From an uncultured Rhodobacter sp. (GTDB lineage Bacteria; Pseudomonadota; Alphaproteobacteria; Rhodobacterales; Rhodobacteraceae), in NCBI GenBank assembly GCA_937901435.1, contig CALGTJ010000316.1, positions 1-11,516 on the forward strand: a stretch of 11,516 nt of DNA, read 5' to 3'. Position numbers and translations under genes: made by a program. How positions within the stretch are numbered: position 1 is the stretch's first letter; each line of letters opens with the position of its first letter. Below the pieces are notes generated by a model that was not told where the DNA came from, did not search any database, and saw only the letters and a list, made by a program, of their open reading frames with translations. This document shows positions 1 to 7,258 of this stretch, one piece after another.

Positions 1-1
1 T

Positions 2-823
2 GCCTATATGGCGCAGGTGCAGCGTCGCAGGCTTTACGGCGGTCTGACCCTTCTGATTTTCGTCGTTTTGATGGTGTCCGGCTTCAATGTCGCCGACGAC
101 CGCAACGCAGGCGGGTTCTGGGATGGCTTACATCAGATTGGCGACTACCCGGCGGATGTTCTGTCTGAGGCGTGGGAAAAGCGCGCCGATCTACCCGGCC
201 TGATTGTCAAATACTTCCCGGCATTGGTGGAAACTATCAATATCGCTGCGGTCTCGACCTTGATCGGGGCGATGGGGGGCTTGGTCTTGTCGTTGCTGGG
301 CACCCGTGGCCTTGCAAAATGGCCCAGGCTGATCCCGCTGTTTCGCCACATCTCGGACATTATGCGCGCCGTGCCAGAGATCGTGGTCGCGCTGGTGCTG
401 ATCTTTGTGCTGGGTGGTGGTCCCGTCCCCGCCATGATCGCCATTGCCATTCACACAGCTGGCGCGCTCGGCAAGATGTTCTCGGAGGTTTCCGAAAACG
501 CTGACCTGAAACCGGTCGAGGGTCTGGCCTCTACCGGGGCCACGTGGTCGCAACGGATGCTGTTGGGCGTGCTGCCGCAGGTCGCCCCCAACTACATAAG
601 CTACACCTTGCTGCGGTTCGAGATCAACATCCGCGCCTCTGCCATTCTCGGCTTTGTCGGTGCGGGCGGGCTGGGCTACGAGTTGCGCAACTCGATGGCT
701 TGGGGGCCGGGCCGCTTTGACGAGGCCGCTGCGATCTTCGTCCTGCTGTTCGGGACGATCGTGTTCTTCGATCAAGTCTCCAGCCGCTACCGCAACCGCC
801 TCACAGAAGGGCAAGGCCAATGA
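2..823 (+). CDS. phnE: Phosphonate-type ABC transporter permease PhnE (first of a pair), probably 5'-partial
   Basis: Inner-membrane permease of the PhnCDE type, which forms the channel through which a binding protein delivers phosphonates (or a related oxyanion) to the ATPase. The reading frame is open to the left edge of the window. An ATG at position 8 would give 271 residues, but no upstream sequence is available to judge a ribosome site, so the true start may lie outside. From that ATG a hydrophobic segment runs at about residues 12-28, followed by a loop rich in charged residues and then the membrane core from about residue 75. The BPD_transp_1 coupling loop is visible near residues 155-175 (GKMFSEVSENAD, then PVEGLASTGA), which is typical of PhnE. 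The stop overlaps the next gene as ATGA, so the two are translationally coupled and probably form a heterodimer. The substrate itself cannot be read from this gene. Confidence 0.88.
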   Translation, partial: AYMAQVQRRRLYGGLTLLIFVVLMVSGFNVADDRNAGGFWDGLHQIGDYPADVLSEAWEKRADLPGLIVKYFPALVETINIAAVSTLIGAMGGLVLSLLGTRGLAKWPRLIPLFRHISDIMRAVPEIVVALVLIFVLGGGPVPAMIAIAIHTAGALGKMFSEVSENADLKPVEGLASTGATWSQRMLLGVLPQVAPNYISYTLLRFEINIRASAILGFVGAGGLGYELRNSMAWGPGRFDEAAAIFVLLFGTIVFFDQVSSRYRNRLTEGQGQ

Positions 824-2133
824 CCGCCATTGATCTGGACACCACCAAGTTCGAGGCCGCAAGGCTTTTTCAGCGCAAGCGCCTGTTTGGCTTTGGCATC
901 CCTGCGGTCATCGCGCTGTATTTTGTCTATATCTTCTTTGCCTTCGACCTGCCGGGCCTCGCGGGACGCGCCAATATGGACAACGCCATCACGCTGGCTT
1001 CTGACAGTTGGTCGCACAAGGTGCATGTCACCCGCGACAACCGCTCTGGCGAGATCACCTACGCCGTCGAAGGCGAGCGCAAGGGCACCTACCCCGACGG
1101 CATGCGGCCCGATTGGGTCAGCGGGGATGAGATACTCACCATCGATCTGGGCGGCGATCATATCGTGCGCTACCTTCCTGACAACCGGACCGAGATTGAA
1201 ATTCCGGGTTTTCAATTGATCGAGGCGTACGCCGAGGGGCGCAGCGTGACGACCAATTTGCCCGCCGACCTGCCGGATTGGATTTCCGCCTCAAACCGCC
1301 GCGTCGGCATCACGACACCCGAAGGGCGCATCACGCTGACAGGCGCGCGCACCGAAGTGTTCAACTACTTCCCCGGATGGGAGCTGTTCTGGTTCACGCT
1401 CGACAGCCCCTATCACGGACAGGGCCTTGGCACGCTGATGTTCGGGGATCGTCTGGACCCCGCACGCTCAAACATGTCAGGCGCGCTCTCTGATTGGTGG
1501 AACAATGCGATGTGGCGCCACAAGGATGTGGCCTGGGCCATTGGCGAGACGATCCTGATGGCATTCCTTGGCACGATGGGGGCTGCGATCATCGCGCTGT
1601 CGCTGGCCTTTCTGGCGGCAAGACGTTTCTCGCCAATCATGCTGCTGCGTGCCACCACCCGCCGCCTGTTCGATTTCGTGCGCGGGGTGGACGCGCTGAT
1701 CTGGACGGTGGTTCTGGCGCGTGCCTTTGGCCCCGGTCCATTGACGGGCGCACTGGCGATCCTGATCACGGACACAGGCACCTTTGGCAAGGTCTTTTCT
1801 GAGGCCCTTGAAAACGTGGATCAAAAGCAAATCGAAGGGGTGTCCTCTACCGGGGCCAAGCCGCTGCAACGCTACCGCTTTGGCGTGATCCCGCAGGTTG
1901 TGCCGGTGCTGCTGGCGCAGATCCTCTATTTCCTTGAATCCAACACCCGTTCCGCCACAATCATCGGTGCCATCACCGGGGGCGGCATCGGACTGATGCT
2001 GACACAGGCGATCCAGACCCAGAAAGACTGGGAAGAAGTCGCCTATTACATCGCGCTGATCATCGTCATGGTGATGGCCATGGACTGGGTCTCGGGCTGG
2101 CTGCGCGGCAAGCTGATCGGGCGCAAGGACTAA
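820..2133 (+). CDS. phnE: Phosphonate-type ABC transporter permease PhnE (second), with large soluble insert
   Basis: Second permease subunit of the same importer, 437 residues, starting at the ATG inside the ATGA overlap with its neighbour. One hydrophobic segment lies at about residues 22-45 and is followed by roughly 180 mostly polar residues that should lie in the periplasm. The membrane core then begins near residue 239 (ETILMAFLGTMG). The coupling-loop signature is at about residues 320-345 (GKVFSEALENVD, then IEGVSSTGA) and closely parallels the one in the first permease. Typical PhnE proteins are about 260-290 residues long, so the extra length is the N-terminal membrane anchor plus soluble region. 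The assignment to the family is secure. The function of the added region is unknown; a docking role for the binding protein would be a guess. It is the last gene of its operon, because an apparent terminator follows. Confidence 0.88.
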   Translation: MTAIDLDTTKFEAARLFQRKRLFGFGIPAVIALYFVYIFFAFDLPGLAGRANMDNAITLASDSWSHKVHVTRDNRSGEITYAVEGERKGTYPDGMRPDWVSGDEILTIDLGGDHIVRYLPDNRTEIEIPGFQLIEAYAEGRSVTTNLPADLPDWISASNRRVGITTPEGRITLTGARTEVFNYFPGWELFWFTLDSPYHGQGLGTLMFGDRLDPARSNMSGALSDWWNNAMWRHKDVAWAIGETILMAFLGTMGAAIIALSLAFLAARRFSPIMLLRATTRRLFDFVRGVDALIWTVVLARAFGPGPLTGALAILITDTGTFGKVFSEALENVDQKQIEGVSSTGAKPLQRYRFGVIPQVVPVLLAQILYFLESNTRSATIIGAITGGGIGLMLTQAIQTQKDWEEVAYYIALIIVMVMAMDWVSGWLRGKLIGRKD

Positions 2134-2160
2134 AGCTGCGTCTAACGGCTCCGGCCCGAT

Positions 2161-2210
2161 CCATCGCTGACGGGGGCCAGCCGCGACCTGCGTCAGGCCG
2201 ATGGAATTTT
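2161..2210 (+). terminator. Candidate rho-independent terminator after the second phnE
   Basis: The left arm CCATCGCTGACG (2161-2172) pairs with the right arm CGTCAG-GC-CGATGG (2191-2204), giving a 12-bp stem with a two-base bulge. The loop is about 18 bases and G+C-rich, and the right arm is followed directly by AATTTT (2205-2210). It begins 27 bases after the stop of the second permease and lies before the regulator. The T-run is short, so termination may be partial. Confidence 0.55.
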
Positions 2211-2310
2211 GCGCAAGGGCAAGAGGTGCATTGTGGCGCATGGCGACCCGCACCTGCGCGACGGCGCAAAGCAACTTTACTTTAATCGCCATACGCGCAT
2301 GTATTTGGAC

Positions 2311-3351
2311 ATGACCCCTGCCCTCGCACATCCCATCGAAATCCTTGTCGTCGTCACCCCGCATTTCAATCTTGCGACAACCTCGGCGTTCCTTGACCCA
2401 TTTCGCGCGGCCAATTACCTGACCGGACAGAGCCGGTTCAAGTGGTCCCTGATCTCTTATTCGGGCGGCGCGGTCGCCACCAGCAACGGGATGACGGTCG
2501 CGACGGCGGCGTTGAGCACAACGACGGGATCCCCCCCCGATATCGTTGTTGTCTCGTCCAGTTGGTCCCCGGAACGCTACCAAGAGGCCGCGCTTACGAA
2601 ACAACTTCAACGGTGGGCCAGAGCCGGAACCAGAGCAGAAACAAGAGCCAGAACAAGGATCGGGGCGCTTGATACCGGCGGATTTATCCTTGCCAAGGCC
2701 GGCCTGCTGGATGGAAAACGCGCCACCGTCCATTACGAACATATCGACGCTTTCATCGAATTATTTCCCGAAATTGACGTCAGCGAGACCGTCTTTGTGG
2801 TTGATGGGCCTGTGTTTACCTGTTGCGGCGGGATGGCATCAATGGATCTCGCCCTGCATCTTTTGCAAGAGTTGGGCGGTGAGGGCCTTGCAAATGCCGC
2901 GGCAAGATATCTGTTTCACCATGCCGTGCGCGGGCCGGACGCATCCCAAAATCCCGACCGGCTGGAACCCTTTGGCCAGACCACACCCAGCCTTGTGCGC
3001 CGCGCCATTGATGTGATGGAGGCGCATCTTGAAACCCCCCTGTCGATCCCCGCGATTTGCCAGCACCTGAAGGTCTCACAGCGCCACCTTGGCCGGGTGT
3101 TCAAGGACTATGTCCGAAAGACCCCGGTGCTGTATTATCGTGACATCCGGTTGGATCGCGCGCGCGGGCTGGTCACCCAGACCGAGTTGAAGCTGAGCGA
3201 GATCGCGGTCGCCTCTGGCTTTGCCAGTCAGGTGCATTTCAGCCGCGCCTATCACCAGCGATTTGGCCTATCGCCGAGGCAAGACAGGATCGACGGGCGG
3301 GTTCCGTTTGAGTTTCGCGCCTGGCCGATGCACACCCCCAAGGGCCGCTAG
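2311..3351 (+). CDS. GlxA/CdhR-type AraC-family transcriptional regulator
   Basis: DNA-binding regulator of 346 residues from the chosen ATG at 2311. An ATG at 2299 is also possible, the frame is open further upstream, and no start has a clear ribosome site; 2311 places the domain start where relatives have it. Residues about 7-190 form a DJ-1/PfpI (amidotransferase-like) sensor domain (HPIEILVVVTPHFNL, then FLDPFRAANYLTG, later IGALDTGGFILA and CCGGMASMDLALHL). Residues about 226-330 form an AraC HTH_18 domain (IPAICQHLKVSQRHLGRVF, then LSEIAVASGF). This architecture is shared by GbdR and CdhR, which control glycine betaine and carnitine catabolism. The Rieske operon beside it is therefore its likely target. 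Residues 104-115 contain three imperfect four-residue repeats (RAGT, RAET, RART) not expected in relatives. The stop overlaps that of the convergent dehydrogenase gene. Confidence 0.85.
   Translation: MTPALAHPIEILVVVTPHFNLATTSAFLDPFRAANYLTGQSRFKWSLISYSGGAVATSNGMTVATAALSTTTGSPPDIVVVSSSWSPERYQEAALTKQLQRWARAGTRAETRARTRIGALDTGGFILAKAGLLDGKRATVHYEHIDAFIELFPEIDVSETVFVVDGPVFTCCGGMASMDLALHLLQELGGEGLANAAARYLFHHAVRGPDASQNPDRLEPFGQTTPSLVRRAIDVMEAHLETPLSIPAICQHLKVSQRHLGRVFKDYVRKTPVLYYRDIRLDRARGLVTQTELKLSEIAVASGFASQVHFSRAYHQRFGLSPRQDRIDGRVPFEFRAWPMHTPKGR
2620..2655 (+). repeat. Three imperfect 12-bp tandem repeats inside the regulator gene
   Basis: Units AGAGCCGGAACC, AGAGCAGAAACA and AGAGCCAGAACA follow one another without a gap and are followed by AGG. 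They are in frame and encode RAGT-RAET-RART just before the conserved RIGALDTG segment. Relatives usually pass from one such unit straight into the IGALDTG motif, so two units look like an in-frame duplication of 24 bp. Confidence 0.75.
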
Positions 3352-4277
3352 CGATATTTTGCGGCCGCCACCTGCAGAGCGGTCAGCATTTGGTCGCGTT
3401 TGCGCGACAGATCCTCTGGCGATTGCCCGCCTGCCTGCTCTGCCATCCCGGCCACCAGTGTCGCAATCGTGGCCTCGTCCAGATGGGGCGTGCCCAGATC
3501 ATCCCACCATCCGTTGAACGTGTCTTTGAAGTGGTCACAAAACGCCTGTAGTCCGCCCTCTCCGGCCCCCAGATGAAACAGGGTCGTCGGCCCCATCGCC
3601 GCCCATCTCAGGCCCGGCCCCGCCCACATCGCCTTGTCGATGTCCTCGACACTTGCAACGCCCTCAACCGCCATGTGAACGGCCTCGCGCCAGACCGCCG
3701 CCTGCAAACGGTTGGCGACATGGCCCGGCAGGCCTTTCTTGATGCGGATCGTGACTTTTCCGATGTCGTGATAAAACGCGTCGACCCGGTCCAGCACGCC
3801 CGCGCCGGTCTTTTGGTTGGCTGTCAGTTCGACCAGAGGGATCAGATGCGGCGGATTGAAAGGATGCCCCAGCACCAGCGGGGCCGGGTTCGCCCATCCC
3901 TGTTGAAGCGCCTCAAGCGTAAGGCCAGAGGTCGAACTTGATACAAGCGTGCGCGCGCCCAGAACCGGTTCGATTTCGCCAAAGATGGCATGTTTGACGG
4001 GCAGGCGTTCGGGGGTGTTTTCCTGCACGAAATCCGCGCCTTTCACCGCCTCTGCTGCACTCTGCGCAAAGCGAAGCGCCTCTGGTGTAGCGCGCTTCGT
4101 CAACCCCAGTTCATCCAGAGCGGGCCATGCGTTTTCGATATAGGCGCGCACGGCCTGTTCCGTCGTGGGGGCCGGGTCATAGACCGTGACCTGTCGGCCT
4201 GCCGCAAGGAACAGCGCCGTCCAGCTGGCCCCGATGACGCCCCCGCCAAGGACGGCAACATTGTGAATGTCAGACAT
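3348..4277 (-). CDS. 3-hydroxyacyl-CoA / L-carnitine dehydrogenase-like NAD-dependent dehydrogenase
   Basis: Cytosolic NAD-dependent dehydrogenase of 309 residues in the family that includes 3-hydroxyacyl-CoA dehydrogenase, lambda-crystallin/L-gulonate 3-dehydrogenase and L-carnitine dehydrogenase. The Rossmann motif is GGGVIG at residues 11-16, and Asp34 (YDPAP) at the end of the second strand indicates NAD rather than NADP. The catalytic pair is His138 (GHPFNP) and Glu150 (IPLVE), with the 12-residue spacing usual for the family; SSSTSG lies at 113-118. The C-terminal domain has the GPGLRWAAMGP segment also seen in carnitine dehydrogenases, but there is no fused thioesterase. It is the last gene of the operon, overlapping the previous stop by one base (TGATG) with AGGA eight bases upstream of its ATG. 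The likely role is oxidation of a 3-hydroxy carboxylate or betaine. The precise substrate is inferred from context only. Confidence 0.85.
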   Translation of the reverse strand: MSDIHNVAVLGGGVIGASWTALFLAAGRQVTVYDPAPTTEQAVRAYIENAWPALDELGLTKRATPEALRFAQSAAEAVKGADFVQENTPERLPVKHAIFGEIEPVLGARTLVSSSTSGLTLEALQQGWANPAPLVLGHPFNPPHLIPLVELTANQKTGAGVLDRVDAFYHDIGKVTIRIKKGLPGHVANRLQAAVWREAVHMAVEGVASVEDIDKAMWAGPGLRWAAMGPTTLFHLGAGEGGLQAFCDHFKDTFNGWWDDLGTPHLDEATIATLVAGMAEQAGGQSPEDLSRKRDQMLTALQVAAAKYR

Positions 4278-5017
4278 CAGAATAATCCTGGATTGAGAGG
4301 CGAGGCTGCGGTCATGCCGCCATCGATTGTGAATAGCTGTCCGGTGGCAAAACCGGCCTCGTCCGAGGCCAGCCAGACGGCCATGGATGCAACATCGGCA
4401 GGCGAGCCAAAGCGCCGTGTTGCGTGGCGCGCGATTGCGTCGGCGCGCGCCGCCTCGGGATCTTGTGCCAGATCAAAGCCTGCCTCCAACATCCCCGTTT
4501 CGATCCATCCCGGGCAGATCGCATTGCACCTGATACGGGGCCCGTGATCCACCGCAATCGAGCGTGTCAGCCCATGCACAAAGGCCTTTGACGCGTTGTA
4601 AAGCGCCATCGAGGGGTCAGCGACCTTGCCTGAAATCGACCCGATGTTGATGATCGATCCAACGGGGGTCATCTGCGGGATGAAGGCGCGGCAGACATTG
4701 AACACGCCGCGCGCATTCACCCCCATGACCAGATCCCAGTCGGCGTCAGTGCTATCAACCACCGTCTTTTCCACTTGAACCCCGGCGTTGTTCACCAGCG
4801 TATCGACAGGTCCGATCACGCGGCAGACGCGTTGCACATCTGCGTCTCTGGAGACGTCCAGTTCAAACCAGCCCACCGCTTTGGGCAGATCAGCAGGTCT
4901 TGCGCCGCGTCCGCAGGTCATGACCTGCGCGCCTTCAGTGACGAAGGCGTCAACGATCCCGCGACCGATCCCTTGCCGCCCGCCCGTCACAAAGGCGCGT
5001 TTGCCCGCCAGCCGCAT
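4277..5017 (-). CDS. Short-chain dehydrogenase/reductase (SDR), first of two
   Basis: Classical SDR of 246 residues, a cytosolic NAD(P)-dependent alcohol dehydrogenase or ketoreductase. The cofactor motif TGGRQGIG lies near residues 11-18 and the NNAG motif near residue 80. The catalytic Ser is in NIGSISG, and the Tyr and Lys are in YNASK. The C-terminal segment ends in the usual IDGG-type motif. The ATG at 5017 was preferred over a TTG one codon earlier because AGGAG lies seven bases upstream of it. The gene begins only 13 bases after the stop of the upstream SDR and overlaps the following dehydrogenase by one base, so it belongs to the middle of the operon. Substrate specificity cannot be read from the sequence; oxidation of an intermediate made by the Rieske oxygenase is the natural inference. 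Confidence 0.87.
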   Translation of the reverse strand: MRLAGKRAFVTGGRQGIGRGIVDAFVTEGAQVMTCGRGARPADLPKAVGWFELDVSRDADVQRVCRVIGPVDTLVNNAGVQVEKTVVDSTDADWDLVMGVNARGVFNVCRAFIPQMTPVGSIINIGSISGKVADPSMALYNASKAFVHGLTRSIAVDHGPRIRCNAICPGWIETGMLEAGFDLAQDPEAARADAIARHATRRFGSPADVASMAVWLASDEAGFATGQLFTIDGGMTAASPLNPGLF

Positions 5018-5024
5018 CAAGACG

Positions 5025-5029
5025 CTCCT
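5025..5029 (-). promoter_or_regulatory. Ribosome binding site AGGAG deciding the start of the first SDR
   Basis: On the minus strand the gap between the two SDR genes contains AGGAG, seven bases before the ATG at 5017. This supports that ATG over the in-frame TTG at 5020. The motif directly follows the upstream TGA stop, which suggests coupled translation. Confidence 0.7.
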
Positions 5030-5030
5030 A

Positions 5031-5825
5031 TCACAGCTTCATCTGCTGTACCTGCGCGGACAGGCCGCCATCCAGCACCCACAACTGACCACTGGCATAG
5101 CGCGCCTCATCCGAGGCCAGCCAGTTCACCAGATTGGCAATATCTTCGGGCGTTCCGTAGATGCGCATCGGATGCACGTCGCGCACCGCTTTTTGCAGGG
5201 TCTCAATCGTGCCACCGTCCCCGCCAGACCCGCCCCCGTTGAAAAAGCTTTGCAGCATCGGCGTGTCAATATAGCCGGGACAGATCGCGTTCACCCGGAT
5301 GCCCTCGGGGCCGTGATCACAGGCCATTGCGCGGGTCAGCGCGTGCACCGCGCCCTTGGTGGCGCAATAGGCCGCAAGGCCGGGATCGGCAATGAACCCA
5401 TCGTAAGAGCCGAAATTGATCAGAGACGCGCTGGTGCCCGATCTGGCCGCCTCGCGCAACAGCGGCAGCGCATATTTAGAGGTCAGAAAGGTGCCTGTGG
5501 CGTTGACGGCAAAGCTTTGGTTCCATTCGTCCAGCGTGGTGTCTTCGATCGTCTTTTCGATTTCGATCCCGGCCGCATTCACAAGGATGTTCAGGCGGCC
5601 CTGCTCTGCCTTGACCCGGTTCATCGCGTCGATGACTTCGCTTTCTTGCGTAACGTCGAGTTTGACAAAGCGGCTGCCATCCTCGTCGTGCTCTGCCAGT
5701 GACCCTTGCGGCGTCAGGTCGGCCGCATAGACCGTTGCGCCTTCTTTCACAAAGCGTGACACGATCGCGCGTCCGATCCCACCGCGCCCGCCCGTCACAA
5801 GGGCTGTCTTACCGTCAAGTTTCAT
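5031..5825 (-). CDS. Short-chain dehydrogenase/reductase (SDR), second of two, with Gly-rich insert
   Basis: Classical SDR of 264 residues. The dinucleotide motif is TGGRGGIG near residues 11-18, followed by a conserved Asp-containing strand (AADLT) and NAAG in the LVNAAGIE segment. The catalytic Ser is in NFGSYDG and the Tyr/Lys pair in YCATK. After the substrate-loop sequence PMLQSFF there is a glycine-rich run (NGGGSGGDGG) that is unusual for the family and may be a low-complexity insertion in the flexible lid. The gene starts 49 bases after the Rieske oxygenase stop and its own stop precedes the next SDR by 13 bases. It resembles sugar and hydroxyacid SDRs in general but no specific substrate can be assigned. 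It probably oxidises or reduces a pathway intermediate together with its neighbour. Only weak purine-rich sequence precedes the ATG. Confidence 0.87.
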   Translation of the reverse strand: MKLDGKTALVTGGRGGIGRAIVSRFVKEGATVYAADLTPQGSLAEHDEDGSRFVKLDVTQESEVIDAMNRVKAEQGRLNILVNAAGIEIEKTIEDTTLDEWNQSFAVNATGTFLTSKYALPLLREAARSGTSASLINFGSYDGFIADPGLAAYCATKGAVHALTRAMACDHGPEGIRVNAICPGYIDTPMLQSFFNGGGSGGDGGTIETLQKAVRDVHPMRIYGTPEDIANLVNWLASDEARYASGQLWVLDGGLSAQVQQMKL

Positions 5826-5874
5826 CGGCTGTTTCTTTCAGTGAAAGGGTGATCGGACCGTAAAGAGCCGTGCA

Positions 5875-6996
5875 TCACCCGGCCCCTTTCGCATAAGCGT
5901 CCAGGACCAAGCCATGAAAGTGATGCACCGCATGTTCGGATTTGCCAGAGCCCTGCGGGTCATGCACGATACGTCCCTGCGTGAACGCAGGCGTGTTCAT
6001 GCCGCGCTGCACGCTTTCGACAAGGCCGATATCCTCGATCTGCAAGACCTCGTCAAGATAGCGGATCGCGTCCAGTTCCATCGTGTCGGGTTCCGGTGTC
6101 TCAAGAAAGAAGTCATAGGTTTCAAGGGTGCGGTTCGGTCCCACTGGAATGATGTTTAACACGATCATCGACGACCGCCCCGGATAGCGCATCAGACAGG
6201 TTGTCGGATACAGCCACCAGACGGCGTGGGTCTTGACCGTGGCGTTTGACACATCATAGGCGGCATTCGGGCTGTTGCCGGCCTCGGCCATGTGACTGGA
6301 ATACATCCCGTATGTGGTGACTTTGTAGGTGTCCATATCGACAAGCTCGCAGAAATCCTTGTGCGCTGTCGGGCAGTGATAACATTCGAGGAAATTATCG
6401 ACCACGTTTTTCCAGTTGGATTTGACGTCATATGTCAGGCGACGCGCGAATGTCAGCTGGTCCACATCCGGGGCCCAGTGGCGCAGCTCGGATTCCAGAT
6501 CGCCCGATTGGGACGACAGCGACGGCGTATCCGGATCGAGGTTCACAAAAACAAAGCCGCAGAATTCTTCGACCTGCACCTGATCAAGGCAGATTTCGCC
6601 CGTGTCAAAGTCCTGCAGGCTTTCGGTGTGGGGGGCGCGCACCAATTGACCGTCCAAACGATAGACCCAAGCGTGATAGGGGCACATGATGCGGGTGGTC
6701 GTGCCCTCGCCTGCGAGCAGTTCATGGGCACGATGTTTGCACACATTATAAAAGGCGCGCAGCACGGCGTTCTTGTCCCGGACAATTACGATGGGGTGAC
6801 CTGCGATCTGAACGGTCAGGTAAGCCCCCGGCCCGCGCGTCTTTTCGACATGGCACACCCATTGCCACGACCGGCTGATCACCTTGGTCAAATCGGCATC
6901 AAACCACGCGGCCTGCGTGTAGGCGTCTGCCTTCAGAGAATAAGACCGTGACGGCTCTTTATCATAGCCCGCAGAGATCTGATCTGGATTGGTCAT
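5875..6996 (-). CDS. Rieske non-heme iron oxygenase of the CntA / quaternary ammonium type
   Basis: Oxygenase component of a Rieske monooxygenase, 373 residues from the ATG at 6996. AGAGG lies nine bases upstream; the same frame is open further back, but that extension is non-coding shadow. The [2Fe-2S] ligands are Cys86-His88 and Cys105-His108. The mononuclear iron ligands are His207 and His212, with Asp322 in QIEDIGLVESVQRG. The residue bridging the two centres is Glu204 (FLECYHC), where most Rieske oxygenases have Asp. In carnitine monooxygenase CntA (371 residues) the bridge is also Glu, and all these positions fall one residue away, so a quaternary ammonium substrate is likely. It is the promoter-proximal gene of the four-gene operon. 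No reductase (CntB-like) gene is present, so electrons must come from a partner encoded elsewhere. Substrate candidates include carnitine-like or betaine compounds; which one is not determinable here. Confidence 0.88.
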   Translation of the reverse strand: MTNPDQISAGYDKEPSRSYSLKADAYTQAAWFDADLTKVISRSWQWVCHVEKTRGPGAYLTVQIAGHPIVIVRDKNAVLRAFYNVCKHRAHELLAGEGTTTRIMCPYHAWVYRLDGQLVRAPHTESLQDFDTGEICLDQVQVEEFCGFVFVNLDPDTPSLSSQSGDLESELRHWAPDVDQLTFARRLTYDVKSNWKNVVDNFLECYHCPTAHKDFCELVDMDTYKVTTYGMYSSHMAEAGNSPNAAYDVSNATVKTHAVWWLYPTTCLMRYPGRSSMIVLNIIPVGPNRTLETYDFFLETPEPDTMELDAIRYLDEVLQIEDIGLVESVQRGMNTPAFTQGRIVHDPQGSGKSEHAVHHFHGLVLDAYAKGAG

Positions 6997-7023
6997 CTGG
7001 CAAAGCCTCTTTGTGCAACACCC

Positions 7024-7047
7024 CCAAGGTGCCGCATGTCCAAGGTG
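7024..7047 (-). promoter_or_regulatory. Candidate operator: direct repeat upstream of the Rieske operon
   Basis: The octamer CCAAGGTG occurs at 7024-7031 and again at 7040-7047, exactly 16 bases apart, beginning 28 bases upstream of the Rieske start codon. On the coding strand it reads CACCTTGG twice. A further inverted pair GTCCAA (7038-7043) and TTGGAC (7063-7068) overlaps it. AraC-family proteins bind direct repeats, so this could be the site of the nearby GlxA-type regulator. No convincing -10/-35 pair was identified, so this is a weak call. Confidence 0.3.
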
Positions 7048-7154
7048 GCAGAACCGCGGTCGTTGGACTTGATCTTTTTCGCCATAAACCAAACTATTTT
7101 CGTCACTGCCTTTCATCGGGATGGTCCCGCGGAAAGCCTTTTCTCGCCCGTCCT

Positions 7155-7229
7155 GACGTTGAGGGGCCTGACGTTGGGGGGCTTGACGTTTGAGGGCCTG
7201 ACGCCGGGGGGCCTGACGTCTGGAGACCT
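7155..7229. repeat. 15-bp tandem repeat, five units
   Basis: Five head-to-tail units: GACGTTGAGGGGCCT, GACGTTGGGGGGCTT, GACGTTTGAGGGCCT, GACGCCGGGGGGCCT and GACGTCTGGAGACCT. Two more degenerate 15-base steps may follow, because CATCTCAAG at 7232 and CATCTCAGG at 7247 keep the same period. The array lies between the Rieske operon and the 3' end of the dioxygenase remnant. It is translatable on the minus strand without stops, which explains a spurious upstream extension of the Rieske frame, but nothing suggests that it is protein-coding. The stretch 6997-7154 beside it holds only the presumed promoter and leader of the Rieske operon. Confidence 0.85.
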
Positions 7230-7258
7230 TACATCTCAAGCCTCTCCATCTCAGGTGG

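Noticed and set aside
191..862. A 223-codon open frame on the minus strand
   Set aside because: It is antisense to the first phnE and has no recognisable motif; a high G+C shadow.
2224..2255. Inverted repeat AGGTGC/GCACCT upstream of the regulator as an operator
   Set aside because: Six-base arms 20 bases apart are expected by chance in G+C-rich DNA, and nothing else supports a site there.
1477..2742. A 421-codon open frame on the minus strand
   Set aside because: It lies antisense to the second phnE, the terminator and the regulator, its composition is that of a shadow frame, and it shows no recognisable domain.
7155..7229. CRISPR-like array
   Set aside because: The units are 15 bp, directly abutting and without spacers, so this is a simple tandem repeat.
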